Shown in pieces: positions 46,447-60,600 of a stretch of 64,000 nt of DNA (the first letter of the stretch is position 1; each line of letters starts with the position of its first letter). Source of the DNA: Nymphaea colorata (Eukaryota > Streptophyta > Magnoliopsida > Nymphaeales > Nymphaeaceae); assembly GCF_008831285.2 (NCBI RefSeq), contig NC_045138.2, positions 14,768,571 to 14,832,570 on the forward strand, written 5' to 3'. The translations under genes and the position numbers were made by a program. Below the pieces are notes generated by a model. That model was not told the DNA's origin. It made no database searches and saw nothing but the letters and a program-made list of their open reading frames with translations.

Positions 46447-49400
46447 ATGGCTCGCAACGATCAGGAGCTGAAGGCGGCGAAAAATGCGTATAAGGAGGCG
46501 GTAGCCACCGGAAATCGGCGGGAGGAAGCCCGCTGGGCGAACGTCATGGGCGACCTACTAAGGCGGCGCGGCGAGTACGTCGAGGCGCTGCGGTGGCTTC
46601 GGATCGATTATGATGTATCCGTCAAGCACTTGCCGGAGAAGCACCTGCTACCGACGTGCCAGTCCCTAGGAGAGGTTTATCTCCGGCTGGAGAGTTTCGA
46701 GGACGCTCTAGTTTATCAGGTTTCCCCTTGAAGCTTCTTCATTCCCCCCCCTCATTTCGAGTTTGGACGTCTAGGGCTTCCTGAAAAAGAATGCCGTTTC
46801 AAAAATGTTGCTGATGCCTCAATTTTCTAGAGGAGAAAGGTCTATCGCGACTGAGTGCAGGTTTAGCAATCGTATAGCGCATTGTGGTGCTGGCATATTT
46901 GACACCTCTGCTTGAATTTCGGTGACCTATGTTCGTCACGTTGGCCAAAATGGCTGGCTCGTTGGTGCATCGATTAATATCTACTTGGTTGATTGTACTT
47001 ATCCCAGACTTATTAGGAACCTTAATCGAATCTGTTTGCTAGTTATCCCTTGGCGGCCCTGTTACAGCCTTGCTGCATGACCATATTTTTTACAACCTAG
47101 GTGCGTCATTTTGTGGAATTGCGTTAACCTATGCTTAATTAAGAACAAAAAAGGAGAGTTGGGCATTTTTGTTTGCACAGCCAATTTCTGCAGCCCATCT
47201 CGTGACATGTGCTTGTGATTTTGAAGCCGGTGGGTATCGAGTTTTAGTTCTGTTGCTGCCAACTCTTCAGCAGGGTTTCCTTCTGTTTCACAGTCATCTG
47301 AAGTTTTTATCCACAGACCCGTAGCTTTAGTTATATTTGGTATTAGCTTCAATATCACCCGATTGATGTGCTATCTTTTGCTGCCGCTAGCTCCTTCGAC
47401 AATGCCATGCGAGTCTCACGCTTGGAACTGTATTTTTCTATTATGGAGTTACATTCATTTGTTTAACGCAGCATCCTAGATCGAGTGCTCTGACAAATTG
47501 GATTGTAAATTTGATGAATCTAGTTGGAATAATGAACTTTGACGGCGACGCACCCTGATTGTTGGCATGTCATTGATTCAATTATTTACAGAAAATGCAT
47601 CTGGAGTTAGCAAAGAAAGCTGGTGATCTTGTTGAAGAGCAAAGAGCCAGTACACAGCTTGGCCGGACGTACCATGAAATTTTTCTAAGGTCTGAGAAGG
47701 ATCATGATGCTTTAAGAAACTCGAAGAAGTATTTTAGGTCAGCAATGGATCTTGCTCGGGATCTACAAGAAAATCCTCACCATCGAGGTTCCTTTTTCCT
47801 GAAAGAACTGATCGATGCTTATAACAACCTTGGTTTGCTCGAGATGGATCTTGATAACCTTGATGAAGCGCTGGCAATACTGCTTGAAGGTTTAAAAATA
47901 TGTGATCAGGAAGAGGTAAAGCAGGATGATGATGGGCGTAGCAGGCTGCATCATAATCTAGGCCGCCTATACATGGAGTTGAGGGTATGGGATAAAGCCA
48001 AATATCATACTGAGAGGGATATACTAATTTGTCGTAGTATTGGACATGCAGAAGGTGAGGCGAAGGGGTTCATTAATCTGGGTGAGCTGCATAATCGAGT
48101 GCAGAAGTATGACGAAGCAATTGTTTGCTACCAAAAGGCCTTGAAGATAGCAAAATCGATGGAAGATGAAAATGCACTAGTTGCACTAATTAATGAGAAC
48201 ATAAACACTGTTAAAGGTGCTTCTGAGGAGTTAGATAAATTGAAAAAAGAAGAACAGAATCTAAAGAAACTGTCCAGAAATGCTGTTTTTGCTAAAGGAA
48301 CTGATGCTGAAAGAAAAATTTTATTGGAGCAGAGTGCATCCCTTGATCGTCTCATTGAGATATCAAGCCTGCTTCAGGCTTGGCCAAGAGTAAGTTCACT
48401 AAGCATTTCTTGTTCCTGGTCTATGTTGTTATGAAGTGCCTAGGCTTTTATCGAAGCTTGCCGTTGCTAGACTACCTGCCATCTGAAGAAGCCTAAGCCG
48501 TATACTCGATTGTGTTGTTTTTTTTCTTCATTAACAACCTAGTTTTCTTTTCCCCTTGTGCAGTCTAAAGTAGTTTGTTTTTTTTCTTCATCTTTTGTCT
48601 TTACTCAGATGGTCTTTACCCTCATTCCTTTTGATGTTGCATCTGATTGCACTAGAACTATATATGCATGTTTGCATTTAAGTATTTACAGTTATGTTCA
48701 TAGATTTTTATACTTAGGCTTTTCTTGCTTTACAAACATTGCAAATCAGTGATGTAAATTGTAAACTTGCTTTCTTTAGTCTTTATGCTATGTAACTTTT
48801 AAACTTTAATTTGTTCAGTTTTACTAAATTTGGTCCTTTAAACTTTTAATAATGCTTCCTATGAATTATCGTGTTATTGAAGGTTTACTGTGAGGGTTGT
48901 TGTACAGTTTTGATTATTTTGTTTTTATAACTAATAATTATTGTTTTTTGATTAAAAATATTTTCATATTTATAATTAAATTTAAAGACTAATATTGAAC
49001 TTCATTGGTTTACTTCTTTTCTATTTTGACCACTTAAATGCACCTAGTCTTGCCTAGGATTTAGGCTCAACTCGCTGGTTGGGCTTTGCCTAGATCTTTT
49101 AACAACCCAGTTCTTGGTGCTGGAATTATAAGACCATACAAGTCAATATTTACATCCTTCAATTATACTTATTGTGTTTGAAACTGCAAATTCTCTTGGT
49201 TTTGTATGACTTGGCAAAAAAAAATGAACACAAATTAAAGTTGTGAAAACTGTGAAAATGAGAGGAAATTGGCAGATCAACTTATGTTTGGGAAATTGAC
49301 TGAAACTGGATGTGTCACAAAGACTGATTTTCTTTTTTCAATGATGAGAATGACGATGTTCTAAATATAAAAATTTTGAAAAAAAAATTCCTATTGTTTT

Positions 49401-52400
49401 TAGTGATATTACACTACCTAATATACCAGGTTCATATATCTGCTAAGCAAAGAGTTTACAAATACATAGTTTTTTACATACTAGAAGGGCTTGAATAGAA
49501 GGCTTTTTTTAGAGAATTCACAGGACGTTACTTAATGATTCTATGGCCTCATTCATTCTTAACAAAGCTTTTTTAATGACATATTAACTATGTGGTATGC
49601 AAAGTTGCAAACTATTTTCTTCCACTATATAATTTCTTCTGGTTGAGTACACTGTTCTGTATTTAGTTACTGCAGTTAACTTGTTCTGCCATTCTAGCAC
49701 TGGGAATTTGCCAAAAGGAAAAAAAGGGTGGCAAGAGAACTATGTGACAAGGAAAAGCTCGCTGACTCACTTCTTGCAATCGGGGAATCATATCAAAACC
49801 TCAGGAACTTTCCTAAAGCATGCAAGTGGTACACAAGAAGCTTGGATGCTTATAAGTCAATTAGAAACTTGAAAGTAAGTCTTGTTTCATGTTGCTTGCT
49901 TCTATTTGGTTATGCTGTAATTGCAATTTTAGAACTGCAATCGAAAGGTTTGTTAGTTGTCTGTGTTCTTTGTTTGGAGATACCGAGACATATTGAGCTG
50001 TTTCTTTACTTTTTAATACTGGGAAGGCTACTTTAATGTATATTGCATTTTATAACTTCTACAGGGGCAATCATTGGCCAAAACTAACATTGGTGCTGCT
50101 TTGGATTCTGATGGTGACTGGTTGGGTGCACTAGATGCATTTGAAGAGGGTTACAGGCAATTATCAAGACAGCCTTTCTTATACTTCACTTTTATTCTGA
50201 TTAATTCATGCTTCCAGTTCACAGTGTCTTGATGCTGGCAGTTTCTTGTGTTTCAACTAAGTATACTATTTTTCCTTTTCATGCAGAATTGCAGTCAAGG
50301 GGAATTTACTTGATGAACAGATTTTAGCTCTTGATAATATGCATTACAGTTATATGATCCGATTTGATGATGTTGAAAAAGCCAGGTTGGTGAATATAGA
50401 GTTGAGTATGTGGCACTGAACCTTATTCGCGATTGTATCTTATGTAGATTGTTGCTTGCAGAAAATTACAGGTTGACATAGATAGATTGAAGAGTCTACA
50501 GGAAGATGAAGTTCAACACCATAACCTGGGTACTGAATGCTGCTCTGAGACTGAGACAGCCTGTTGCTTGTCTGATACAGGATCAGATGAGGATGTTTCT
50601 TCCCAGCGGCATGTAAAACCTTTTTCTGCTTTGTCAGATCCACCTCATAATGACAAAGAGATTGGTGATGACCTCCCTTTGTCTATGTTTCTCAAACGTA
50701 ACAAGCGGCCGTCTCAGAAAAGGACATCCCAGTTGGGTTTTTGCACCGAGAAGGCTCCACATTCTAGTTTCCGAGTGGAAAATATTTCTGTTGATGTAAG
50801 CCGTTCTACAGATGATCAACAATTGGGTTCCCGTAAAAGAGTTCGTGTTATCATTTCCGATGATGAAGATTCTGGGAATGATGAAAGTGGTTGTTCTAGA
50901 GAGGAAGCACATAACCCTCTAACTTCAAATATTGCTACTTCTCAAGGTCTCTTCACTGTTTACTAATTTTTACAGGCATTCCTCATTTCTGTATTGATCA
51001 ATTTCTCATATTGCAGGTGTGAGAAGTTCTCCTCTTGGTGCTTCTCAAGATCATAAGGTTGATGAAGCTTGACAATTGCTGGTTGATTTCTTTCTTTTGA
51101 ACTGATAAACTGAAAACAATTTTTTCTTGGATCTTCAGGCATCGTCACATCCTGATGCCCAAAAAGATAACCATAGCATATGCGAGTCCATTCATCTAGA
51201 AGCTAGTTCCTCCTACAGATCTGATAATCACAAATCAAACTCAGGAAATGAAATCAGATGCAAAGAAACAGGCGCTTGGGAGACCACAAGTAACACACGT
51301 TTTGTATCCAAAGGCTCCACCTCCAGAAATACACTTCTTGACCAAGGGGAGTTTGATCCTTTGACGTCCAATAGTGGAGATTCTGTAAGTGTACCAGTTT
51401 CAATAACAATGGTGCCTGCCAGTAGTCTGTTTTACTTTGACCTTCTTTTTTCAAATAACAAAGTTTGAGGATTCCTTATTTATTTGCCTTTCAAGTTGAA
51501 CTGAGATCCAGATTTACCTTGTACTTCTTGTCAGTCTTCAGACACTTCATCTAATGTTAAGCAACTATCCAGCTTAGCATCTTGAAGCTTAGTTTCTGGT
51601 TTTCTTTTTTCATGCATAATGTTCCTTTTTTAAATTGTAATGCAGCTTGTAGTTCCTTGTAAAATTGATGAAACAATGGTCCACTTGGATTTATCTTCAT
51701 GCACTAATGGCGATAAAGTGAATGTTGATAGTATGAAGGTGGAATTAGCATGTCTTTATTATCTAAGGCTTCCTAAAGACAAGTGCTCTCGTGGTAAGTA
51801 GTCCACCTTCCATTTTTTTTTTTTTTTGCCTTTTTGTTTGTCATCTATGTTTTAGCAGAAGAAATTATGGAGGCTTACTTCATGTCATTTTTACTCTTTT
51901 CGGGCCTCCTGTCTTTCTTGTTGTGCTTCATTCAGGGATGTTGCCAATTATTCAGCTACTGAAATGGAATGAGAAAACTCTGGATTTGCTCGAGCCAGTT
52001 AAACAATTTGAGGATTATGGTAATGGAAAAGGCTGCATTGAAGCAGTTATTAGTGGTATGCATGCTTCTTAAGGCTCATGCTACTGATTGGATACATGCC
52101 TCTTTATTATTCTTACGTTCTATGAGGATCTTAAAAGTCTTGTCAGTCTCAAGCATGAATTGAACCAAATCGTAGGCCTGAAGTACTTTTTTTATACATG
52201 TTAATGGACACTAAGTTGTATTTTCTATAGGTTGGATTCACAAGCGTTTGATGAAGTTATATGTTGACTATTGTTCTAAAACCTCTGAATCTCCGAACAT
52301 GAAGTTGCTTAGGAAGCTCTACAATTTGGAGGTGCGCTGTGGTCCTATTTGCTCTTACTTTCTTCTATCTTTGTGTATTATCTGATAAATCTTTCTTATG

Positions 52401-55400
52401 ATTTAGGTTCTTTCCCCATTGCTAATCAATGTTCTTTTGAATTTTTCCTAAAAGGTTTCCGAGGATGAAGTTATAGTATCAGATTGTGAACTGGATGACA
52501 TGAGTATTTTACCTTTCTTGGACGCACTCTATGACTATCCAGTTGCTATCATGGATTTGTCACATAACGTGTTGGGTATGAAATTTCTTATACTTGCCTT
52601 TACATATTAAAAAATTTCCTGCCCCACCATATCTTTGTCAAATGTAGTATGAATGACTAACCGGTCTCATGTGTTGGCTTGAACTTTTCAGTTTTCTGTT
52701 CCCCCTTAGTATAGCTAGACTTTTTGTGCATCTAATTCCAAGTTGGGTTAGAATTTGATCGAAAAGATTTTCAATACATTAGTTCAATTGAATTAAATAT
52801 GATGTTCACTTTTCACATTGCCACTGTGTGCCATTTTCCGGTTTCTGGCTTATGACTATAATTGGCTGTCATGTTTTCGTGTACTGGATTCAGGAAATGA
52901 GACAATGAAGAAGTTGCATCAAATATTTGTCTCTACTACCCATATTTATGGCAGCTTGACACTAGATTTGCATCAGAATCGCTTTGGAGCAACGGCATTA
53001 TTCCAGGTGCTCTCTCAAAAGTATTCCCCTCCTCCTTTGGAGGACTTGCAATTCCTTCCATGCTAACTTCGTGAAATTTACAAGAAGGATTTAAAATATC
53101 AACCCATTAACTGGGAAAATAGTCTATTTCTGTGTATAGCACTTTTGTACATGCATGTTCTTTTGTGGCTATAAGATTTTAGATCTTTAGTAGATTTTAG
53201 GTTTCAACTTGTGCAAATAATAACTGTACATCATTTTAAGGCATTGCCTGGAAAATTTGGGCCCTACAGTACACACGAACAAAGGCAGCATATAGACATA
53301 CTTGAATTATCTGGTTTGTAATTTCAGAAATTTCTAATATATGGAACAAGTTGAATGCAAAAACCACAAATTTAGATTGGCCTCAGTTCCTTTAAAAATT
53401 TAACAGTGAGCACTCCCTTTTTTTTTTTTCCCCAGGTCTGTGAATGTCCTGTGCTATTTAGTCGATTGGAAGTTCTGAATCTATCTGAAAATCGCCTTAC
53501 AGATGCTTGTGCATCATACCTTTCAGTCATATTGAAAAACTGCAAAGGTTTGTTGCTTTAAATTTAAGCATTACAAAATGCTTCCTTTTTATACTGTGTT
53601 TACCAATACCGGTAGCTTGTTGTAAGCAGTTGTTTCTACTGTTCGACATTTGTTAGCCGAAATGTTACATTAGGTCTTCGTTCTTGTTGGAGTTTGTTGT
53701 CATGGTTTTTTCCTGATGATGTTACTCTGTTTTAGCTCTATATAGCTTAAACCTAGAGAAATGCTCAATCACATCAAGAACAGTGCAAACAATTGCGGAT
53801 TCAATACAGTCTGAATCTAGTCTTTCACATCTTGCTTTAGGTATTCTATTTTCTGGATCATTTACAGAGTTTTCAGTTTTAGGGTCTCTCAAGTTCCTCT
53901 TCATTGACTTCTGGCTTGATTTTCTTATGCAGGGAAAAATAATCCTATTTCTGTGAGTGTCATCATGCATTTATTGGATAGACTTTCTTGTATAAGGAGG
54001 TCTGTTGCAGGCAATTGTTACTCCATTTTGTTTTCTTATATTTTTGAACCTTGATATGCGGACGAGGAAACTGCTGATCTCCTTTTGTATATGCACATTA
54101 TACACCTGTAGATTTTCGGAGCTCAGTTTAACTGGTGTAAGGTTGGGCCAGGCTGTAATTGATAGTCTGTGCAAGTTTGCCGGAAAAGTACCAAGTCTAG
54201 CAGCGCTGGCTCTTGGGAACACTTGTATAGGCTCTGTGAGTGTTCCTTCTGACTTCTCAGAGTTATCAACTGTAAGGGTGGATGAAATTCCCCATTTTCT
54301 TAATAATGGCAACATTACATGACAGGATGGTGCTGTTATATTAACTGAAGCCTTGTCAAATGTATCTCAAGAATTTGTGAAGCTTGATATATCAAATTGT
54401 GGAGTAAGATCTTGTGACATGATTGGCATATTCAGGAGCATAGCCTCAACCGGTATCCTTGAACTGAATATAAGTGGAAATTCAATCGAACAAAAGGTTT
54501 GTTTGATTCGGCTTACTTAATTACTGATAGTTAGGCATATCGTTTATCATGTTTGATTGATATTTTCTGGTGCATCTCTCTAGTCAGACTCCTATGTCTT
54601 TCCAGATGCATGATCTACGTGGGATGTTCCTTTTCTTAATTTCATCTTCAAGTGTAACTTATGAGTAGTGTTCTTAAGATTGTTGTCAGGTATTCTTATT
54701 CTTGAATTTGTACGGAACATTTTATGGTCTCTCCTTCACCAGCGTAGGCGTGCATAGCCCTTCCCAACGGGAGGAAAAAGGGAAAACGAGAATAATTTTA
54801 CACCATAATAACCCTGTTCATTTTAGCATTTATTTTTCCATTATCTCTCTCTCTCGCGCGCGCGTGTGCGCGTAAGTAGTTCAAGTTTTCATCGCCCACT
54901 TTTTTCATGGGCTGGAACTGGAAAAGGCACTTTTTCGTTTTCTGGAATCCAATGCAGCTGCCAACATGGATTAGGAATGAGGAGAGGTTTCCACAAGATG
55001 CTGCTATCTTGGCCGTTTTCCTCCCCTTACAAGAATCTGTTTGTTCTACCAAATGTTAAAGGGGGCGGGCTTCCCTGCCAGTCCAGCCTTATTGCATTTA
55101 TCATCGCTTTTCTGTAATACCCTTGAAAAGCCAGGCCATCATTTTGGATGATAAAGCACATAAAACAAAATGGAAAAGGATGAGCAGATGTTTTAATAAG
55201 TAATCGATATGGGCAAGTGAAAGCATTTGTGTGTTGAGACTGCATGTTTAGCTATGATTTACAGATTATATTTCATTCTATGTGCTATTAGTGCAGTATC
55301 TTGGTTACAGTTGCTGGTGCGGTATATCCTAAGAATGCTTCAGGTTCCTTTGGCATGTAACGGCGGACATGATTTCAGTTTTAATTAAAGAATGGCGGTG

Positions 55401-56200
55401 TCACATATGCAGGGCGTGGATGGATTAGCGTCTCTTCTCACAAGTTCTCGTTGCTTTCTGAGAGTCCTCAAACTCGACGGCTGTCATCTTGGTCTCTCTG
55501 GAATTCTTTGCATAGTTGAGGCCTTGTCAGGTCCGTCTGCAACCGTCATTACGTAGGCTTGTAGAACGTATAAAAGGATAACATCAGAGAAAAGCAGCAT
55601 CTAACGGCTTCATGTCTTGCAGGAAACAACTCATTGGAAGAGCTCAGTCTTTCAGAAAACGTTGATTCCAACACGGACATTGTAAGCTGTCCAACTAGAA
55701 CTGCAAGTCTGAAGGGTTCGCAGGGGCTTGATCTTGCTGTTGCTTCTGAACAGACAGCCATGGAGGTGGAAACGGTTGAGCCGGTGTTGGATGTGCATGA
55801 AGCAGATGTGAACGGGCTTGTAGCTGCAGACAGCGAGGAGGGTTCAGATAGAGAGGGTCCGAATGATGACACTTGTGCTAGTTCAAGCCAATCACCTGAA
55901 GCGAACTTGGCGTCATCCAAGACACCAGAAATGACTTCAGAACATGAACCACCATATTTGGCACACCTTTCAAGAGCCATTATCAATGCAAAGCAGCTTC
56001 AATGCCTGGACCTCAGTGGCAACGGTTTCACCTCGGAGGTTGTTGAGAAACTTTACTCCTCGTGGTCATCATCTACAAGGATCAGGTGCTCAACAGCGAG
56101 GCACACAGAGAATGAGATTGTTCATTTCTCAGTGCAGGGAAAGCAATGCTGTGGAGTAAGGTCGTGCTGTAAAAAGGACTGGTGTGGGAGTGGGATTTAA
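46447..56200 (+). CDS. TSK: TONSOKU (BRUSHY1/MGOUN3), TPR-LRR replication-fork repair protein
   Basis: Plant orthologue of TONSL. It reads newly deposited H3.1 through its TPR region and promotes repair at broken forks. Twenty exons: 46447-46719, 47592-48389, 49698-49874, 50065-50156, 50287-50385, 50462-50946, 51017-51057, 51139-51384, 51646-51793, 51936-52055, 52231-52331, 52455-52575, 52894-53006, 53436-53547, 53736-53840, 53933-53999, 54112-54235, 54326-54496, 55413-55530, 55623-56200. The 4089-nt CDS encodes 1362 aa (Arabidopsis about 1311). TPR repeats cover ~1-480 ([54 protein letters not shown]). An acidic, basic-patched linker spans ~480-790 ([18 protein letters not shown]). LRRs span ~860-1300 ([37 protein letters not shown]). 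The conserved tail is [16 protein letters not shown]. All introns are GT-AG except intron 4 (50157-50286), which is GC-AG. Identification is secure. Confidence 0.96.
48390..49697 (+). other. TSK intron 2 (1.3 kb)
   Basis: Bounded by GTAAGT and an AG preceded by CATTCT. It is AT-rich and contains no repeats or coding frames of note. Confidence 0.85.
54497..55412 (+). other. TSK intron 18 (0.9 kb)
   Basis: Bounded by GTTTGT and TATGCAG. It includes a (CT)n(CG)n(TG)n alternating stretch at ~54846-54872. Open frames within it show no homology. Confidence 0.85.
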
Positions 56201-59200
56201 ACTGATGGAACCAAATTAGAACAAGGTACAATTTTTTTTTTCCTCATCTAACGCGTTGATCTTCCGCAGAGGAACTTTTGGTGCTCTCATACGCTACGCT
56301 TCTGCGAAGTGTGAACTACTTCAATTTGTCAAGCTTGTACAGAATAAATGATGGTTGTCGCTAAATGGCACTTGTTTGGAGGAATGCGTAGGACGGGCAC
56401 ACGGTTCTTTGACCTTCCAGGCGTTCTACCATAGAAAAGGTGTTCCACTTTTCCTGCTTATTAATTTTAGTGGCCCTCACTATGTTCTGGCGTCTGTTGT
56501 ATACGTGCGTATTGAGACACTCTACTCATGTTCTATTATCATGATATAACGCTAAGCAACCTCTGTGGGACGCTTGTTATTTTTTTGGTCACAAAGGAAT
56601 CCACCAGGATCAGGCTCTTTTGTTCTCACCTATCTCCTTCAAGTGCTAACCTTCTGGTTGACTAATGCGGAAACTTGAGTCAATTGTGTTGGTGGAATGA
56701 TGAGTTGCATTTCACGTTATTTGCTCAATAGTCGTTACCAAATGTGCACCGCGTTGAGTGGAGGAGACGCGACCAGAAAATCTGTAAAGAGAAGAAAAAC
56801 GATGTTTCTTTGTACGGTTGCACTGTGCTAAATTGAACGTCTTAGTTTTCTAAGGCGTCAGAGGGCATTCCTTTAGCTTTGCTTTGCATGGGAAAAGGGA
56901 TCTGATTCCCTTCCGTGCCTGGGAACATCAACTTTTCTCATAATCATCATATTGCTCCCAACAGTTCATTTTGGAACTAATGAGACGCATAGGCAATTTC
57001 TGGTGTTTCTGCAATATCATCGCTTGTGAAATGTTCTGCAGAGTGGTCTCTGCCGGATGTTGTTTGCTGAAACGGTTCTTACCTTAGGTCGTGTCTCTAG
57101 GTTAACAGACTTCAAATTACAATTACAACAGATTCGGTCAAGAACTGGAAATGGCAATCCTCTAAAGTTAGTTTGCAAACAGTGAGCTTACTTTGGAACT
57201 CTGTTATCGAAACAGAGTTTTCCTAGTTGTTCTTCATAAAGCTAGTTTCATGGAAGTGATCCTCCTGCCAAAGCGTCCAAGATTGGCATAAAGGTATTAT
57301 TGTTATTTTTATGTTGTGGCGAACGCTTTTATAAGCTGAAAGCTTAACACTTTATAAATTTCTTTTACACTATCGCACGATATGCTCTTGTTGCACAATT
57401 TACGGGGTCTTTGACTGTGGAGGTGAAACTATTCTTCAAGGACACGGTTCCTCACTGGTTCGGCTGCCACCGCGTCACACCTTGTGCAAGCTGAAGGCCC
57501 CTGGGCGCAGGTACTGCGCCCTGGAGTTTTATGCTACTAGGCAAGCAACAAAGTCTCCTGACCTGGGTGCTGTTTCTCCAAGTCGAGAATACTAAACCAT
57601 TCCAGTTCTTGGAAATTCTTGGAAGAAGCAATATAACTTAGAAAGGCAGACTCAGATCGTGATTAACCGTTGGCAAATATTAATTCAATCTTGGACTGTG
57701 TAGCTGATTACCCATCGAAGGAATGGTGGGTGATTGAGGAAGAAGCGGCTGTAACTTCAATGGTGAGAAATTAAATTACACCAATTCATGGGGCGGTCCT
57801 TGAATGATGCAAACAGACACATCTTACTTTAATTAATTAAAGGCATATAATGTTTGGCTGAACGTCATATTGTCCCCTAATGCAAGCAATTCCTTTTCAG
57901 CACATTCACTTGCGCATCAAGCAACCAATTTTAGAAGAATATAAGTGAAAATCCAAGGACTTGGATTTGTTCATGGGCGCAAGACTTTGAAGTTTGAACA
58001 AGGAACTGTTCATCACTTGGATCATACGGAAAGTGTTGCATGTGACGTGCCAACTTATACTAACTTGTTGCAGTTATTGGGTCCTTTCTGTGGGCGATTA
58101 ATTATTTAGCAGAGTACTGTTTCATGACAATGATCCTTTTGGCCTTTTCTTCGACAGTTGGTCTGAATGCAGACTCGGAAATAGTTCACCTTAGAAATAG
58201 CTCACATACGTATTTCTCTCTTGAAGACAAACAAAAGAAAACAAAGCATTTTTAGATGAGGAAAATCTAAAAAACCCAAACAACACTCCGTTTTCAATAT
58301 GGTTCGATTAGAATATGAAATCCTTTTAAGTGTGCAAAAAGCATGGGAAGGCAAATAGAGAACAAACTGTGGCTGCCCAAGTATTGGCACGCCCGGAAAT
58401 ATAAACAAGGAAGGCTAATGAGTAAAGTCGTCAATGGATCATGATATTTTCAGTGAAAAATTTGATTAGAAGCTGATGCAATGATGTTTGAGACAGAAAT
58501 TCTGTGTTGATAAAGATCATGATTTTGTGATTTATAGAAGGTGTGATTGTCACACGAGCTCATAGAATTTCTTGATGACAAAGTAAACATAAGATATTTT
58601 CACTAATATTTGTGAGTCATTCAATGAACATGATGGATGATTTATAAAGTGTCACAAGCAAAATTACAGCTTCTGAAGCTAAATTACTAATTCTCGCCCA
58701 CAATTTCATCAAGTAACTTAGTTATACACTTACTACCATATTAACCATAATCAAGTTGATCAAGCTGCTCATAATTAGTTCACATAGTCGTGATACCTAA
58801 TCCACATATTCCAAATACTTATCACATGGTTAAGTTTTAAAGCCCATTTTTTATTTAAAGTTTTGAGTTATGCAATAGATTTTGAATGTAATAACTATAG
58901 CACTAATACTTTCGAAATCCAAAAACATTTTTGAATTAACTTTTAACTTTTTTCTCATTTCTTTTTGATCGAAAAGACGAGATTAGGCAGACCCGAATCT
59001 TATATGCCAACGTAGACTTATATCAGTAAATTAAGGTCTTGGGGCCAAAACACCCATTTCAAAATCTTAAGCCCAAACACTTAACCAGGTGCATAGTGCT
59101 CTTGTTGGCTTTTCTTGGAATCATTTAAATGCGTTCTTCTTTTAGTAGGTTTGGACTTTCTTTTGAGAAAAATTCATTGGATATGTCACTTGTTCTTCAA

Positions 59201-60390
59201 CATGGGTTTAATAAATGTACTGGTACAAAGGATGGGCTACATTGGGCTTTGATTAGGTGAGGAATGAATGCACCAACTGACTAGACCAGTCCTGCACCTC
59301 AATTATCTCAACAGTTTGGTGCCTAGACCCAACTTAAAGCCAAGAAAAGTGGGGCCTAAGCATAGGTCTGGTCAAGTCAATATGTTTTGTGAGGTTGGTT
59401 TGGTCCTTTTATGAATTTCATCTTAGGCACATCAACCAGTTTTCGCTATAACTGCCACATTAAATGATCTAAAAATCATAAAATTGGCTGAATCAAAGCG
59501 GCCACATGCTGTGACAGCTTTATTTATTGTCAACTGAAACAAAGTTTCCGCAATTCATTTGACATAAAGTAAGGTGTAAAGGAACACACCTTTGGTTGAT
59601 TGAAATCAAATGCTCATTTAAGTGGCAAAGTAGAGGTAGCGATTGGGTTTTGGCTACTGAATTTATTAGGTGATTAGAGACTAAAATGAATGCAATTCGA
59701 GTCCAAGGCTCTCCCTTCTTCTCTTTATCTCTAGCATCTACGACTATGTCGGCTTGCACAGGGAGTTGACACCCAGAGAATGAAACTGTAAGAGAAATTA
59801 CGGCTCTGTATTGCATCAAATCCTCAAGAAGACATCCCTTATAGTATGGTCAAAAGTCACTTGCATAAGCGTACTAGTGCCTTAGCTTTCGATGCAAGGG
59901 AAAGCAAAATGTGAAGATGCTAATTCTACCCAACTCTATGGTTAAATGAGACTTTCATGCTTTGATTGATGCTTTTTGATTTATTTATCATCCGATATCA
60001 GATTTCTTAAGGTATCATTGTCAAAGAGTTCACATTGACGTGAAGTTAAGTGGGGCTTAGATTCTATGGTGCTGGCTCGTACGTGGTCAATTTAGTGGAG
60101 CTAAGACTTGTAGGCGCTAGTATGAGGTCAAGATCGAGTAGGCCAGGCTTAGACAAAAGCATATTCATTGATTGAACAAGAATATATGATGTTTAACTGA
60201 TTATGAGCTCTTTAATAAACTCGACTAATAGTTCATAATTCATCATATTTCCTTAGTTTAGATGTTTCATGAACTGTTCATAGCCATCCACGACCATCTA
60301 GTTAGTTCAGTCAAATTGCAGTCATTGTTGTAAAAACTAACTTTCAGGTGACCAAAAGGTGCTTAAACCAGAGCCAAAGCCTCCACCTCT

Positions 60391-60482
60391 TACCTCTAGG
60401 GTTTAGGTCTGCATCAAAACCTGAGTGGAGTCAAAGTACCTCTAGAGTTTAGAGCTGCATCGAAACTTGAGTGGAGTCAAAG
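60391..60482. repeat. Tandem duplication, 2 x 46 bp
   Basis: Two adjacent units start TACCTCTAG(G/A)GTTTAG and end GAGTGGAGTCAAAG. They differ at about six positions. Confidence 0.85.
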
Positions 60483-60523
60483 AGTTAGTGCCGTGCTTTA
60501 CCCTATATAGTATATGCCCTATG

Positions 60524-60600
60524 AGCAGTGGCGTAGCCACATGGTGGCTGGTGTGGGCAACTGCCACACCAACCTCACAAAATTTGTTTAATATATATGT
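60524..60600. mobile_element. Transposon-derived fragment (GTGGCGTAGCCA / GTGTGGGCAACTGCC words)
   Basis: AGCAGTGGCGTAGCCACATG and GTGTGGGCAACTGCCACACC resemble words often found in plant transposon-derived sequence. The GTGTGGGCAACTGC word recurs at ~36425, with an AGCGGAGGCATGGATT stretch before it. The assignment rests on memory of common repeats; no ends or duplication are visible. Confidence 0.35.
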
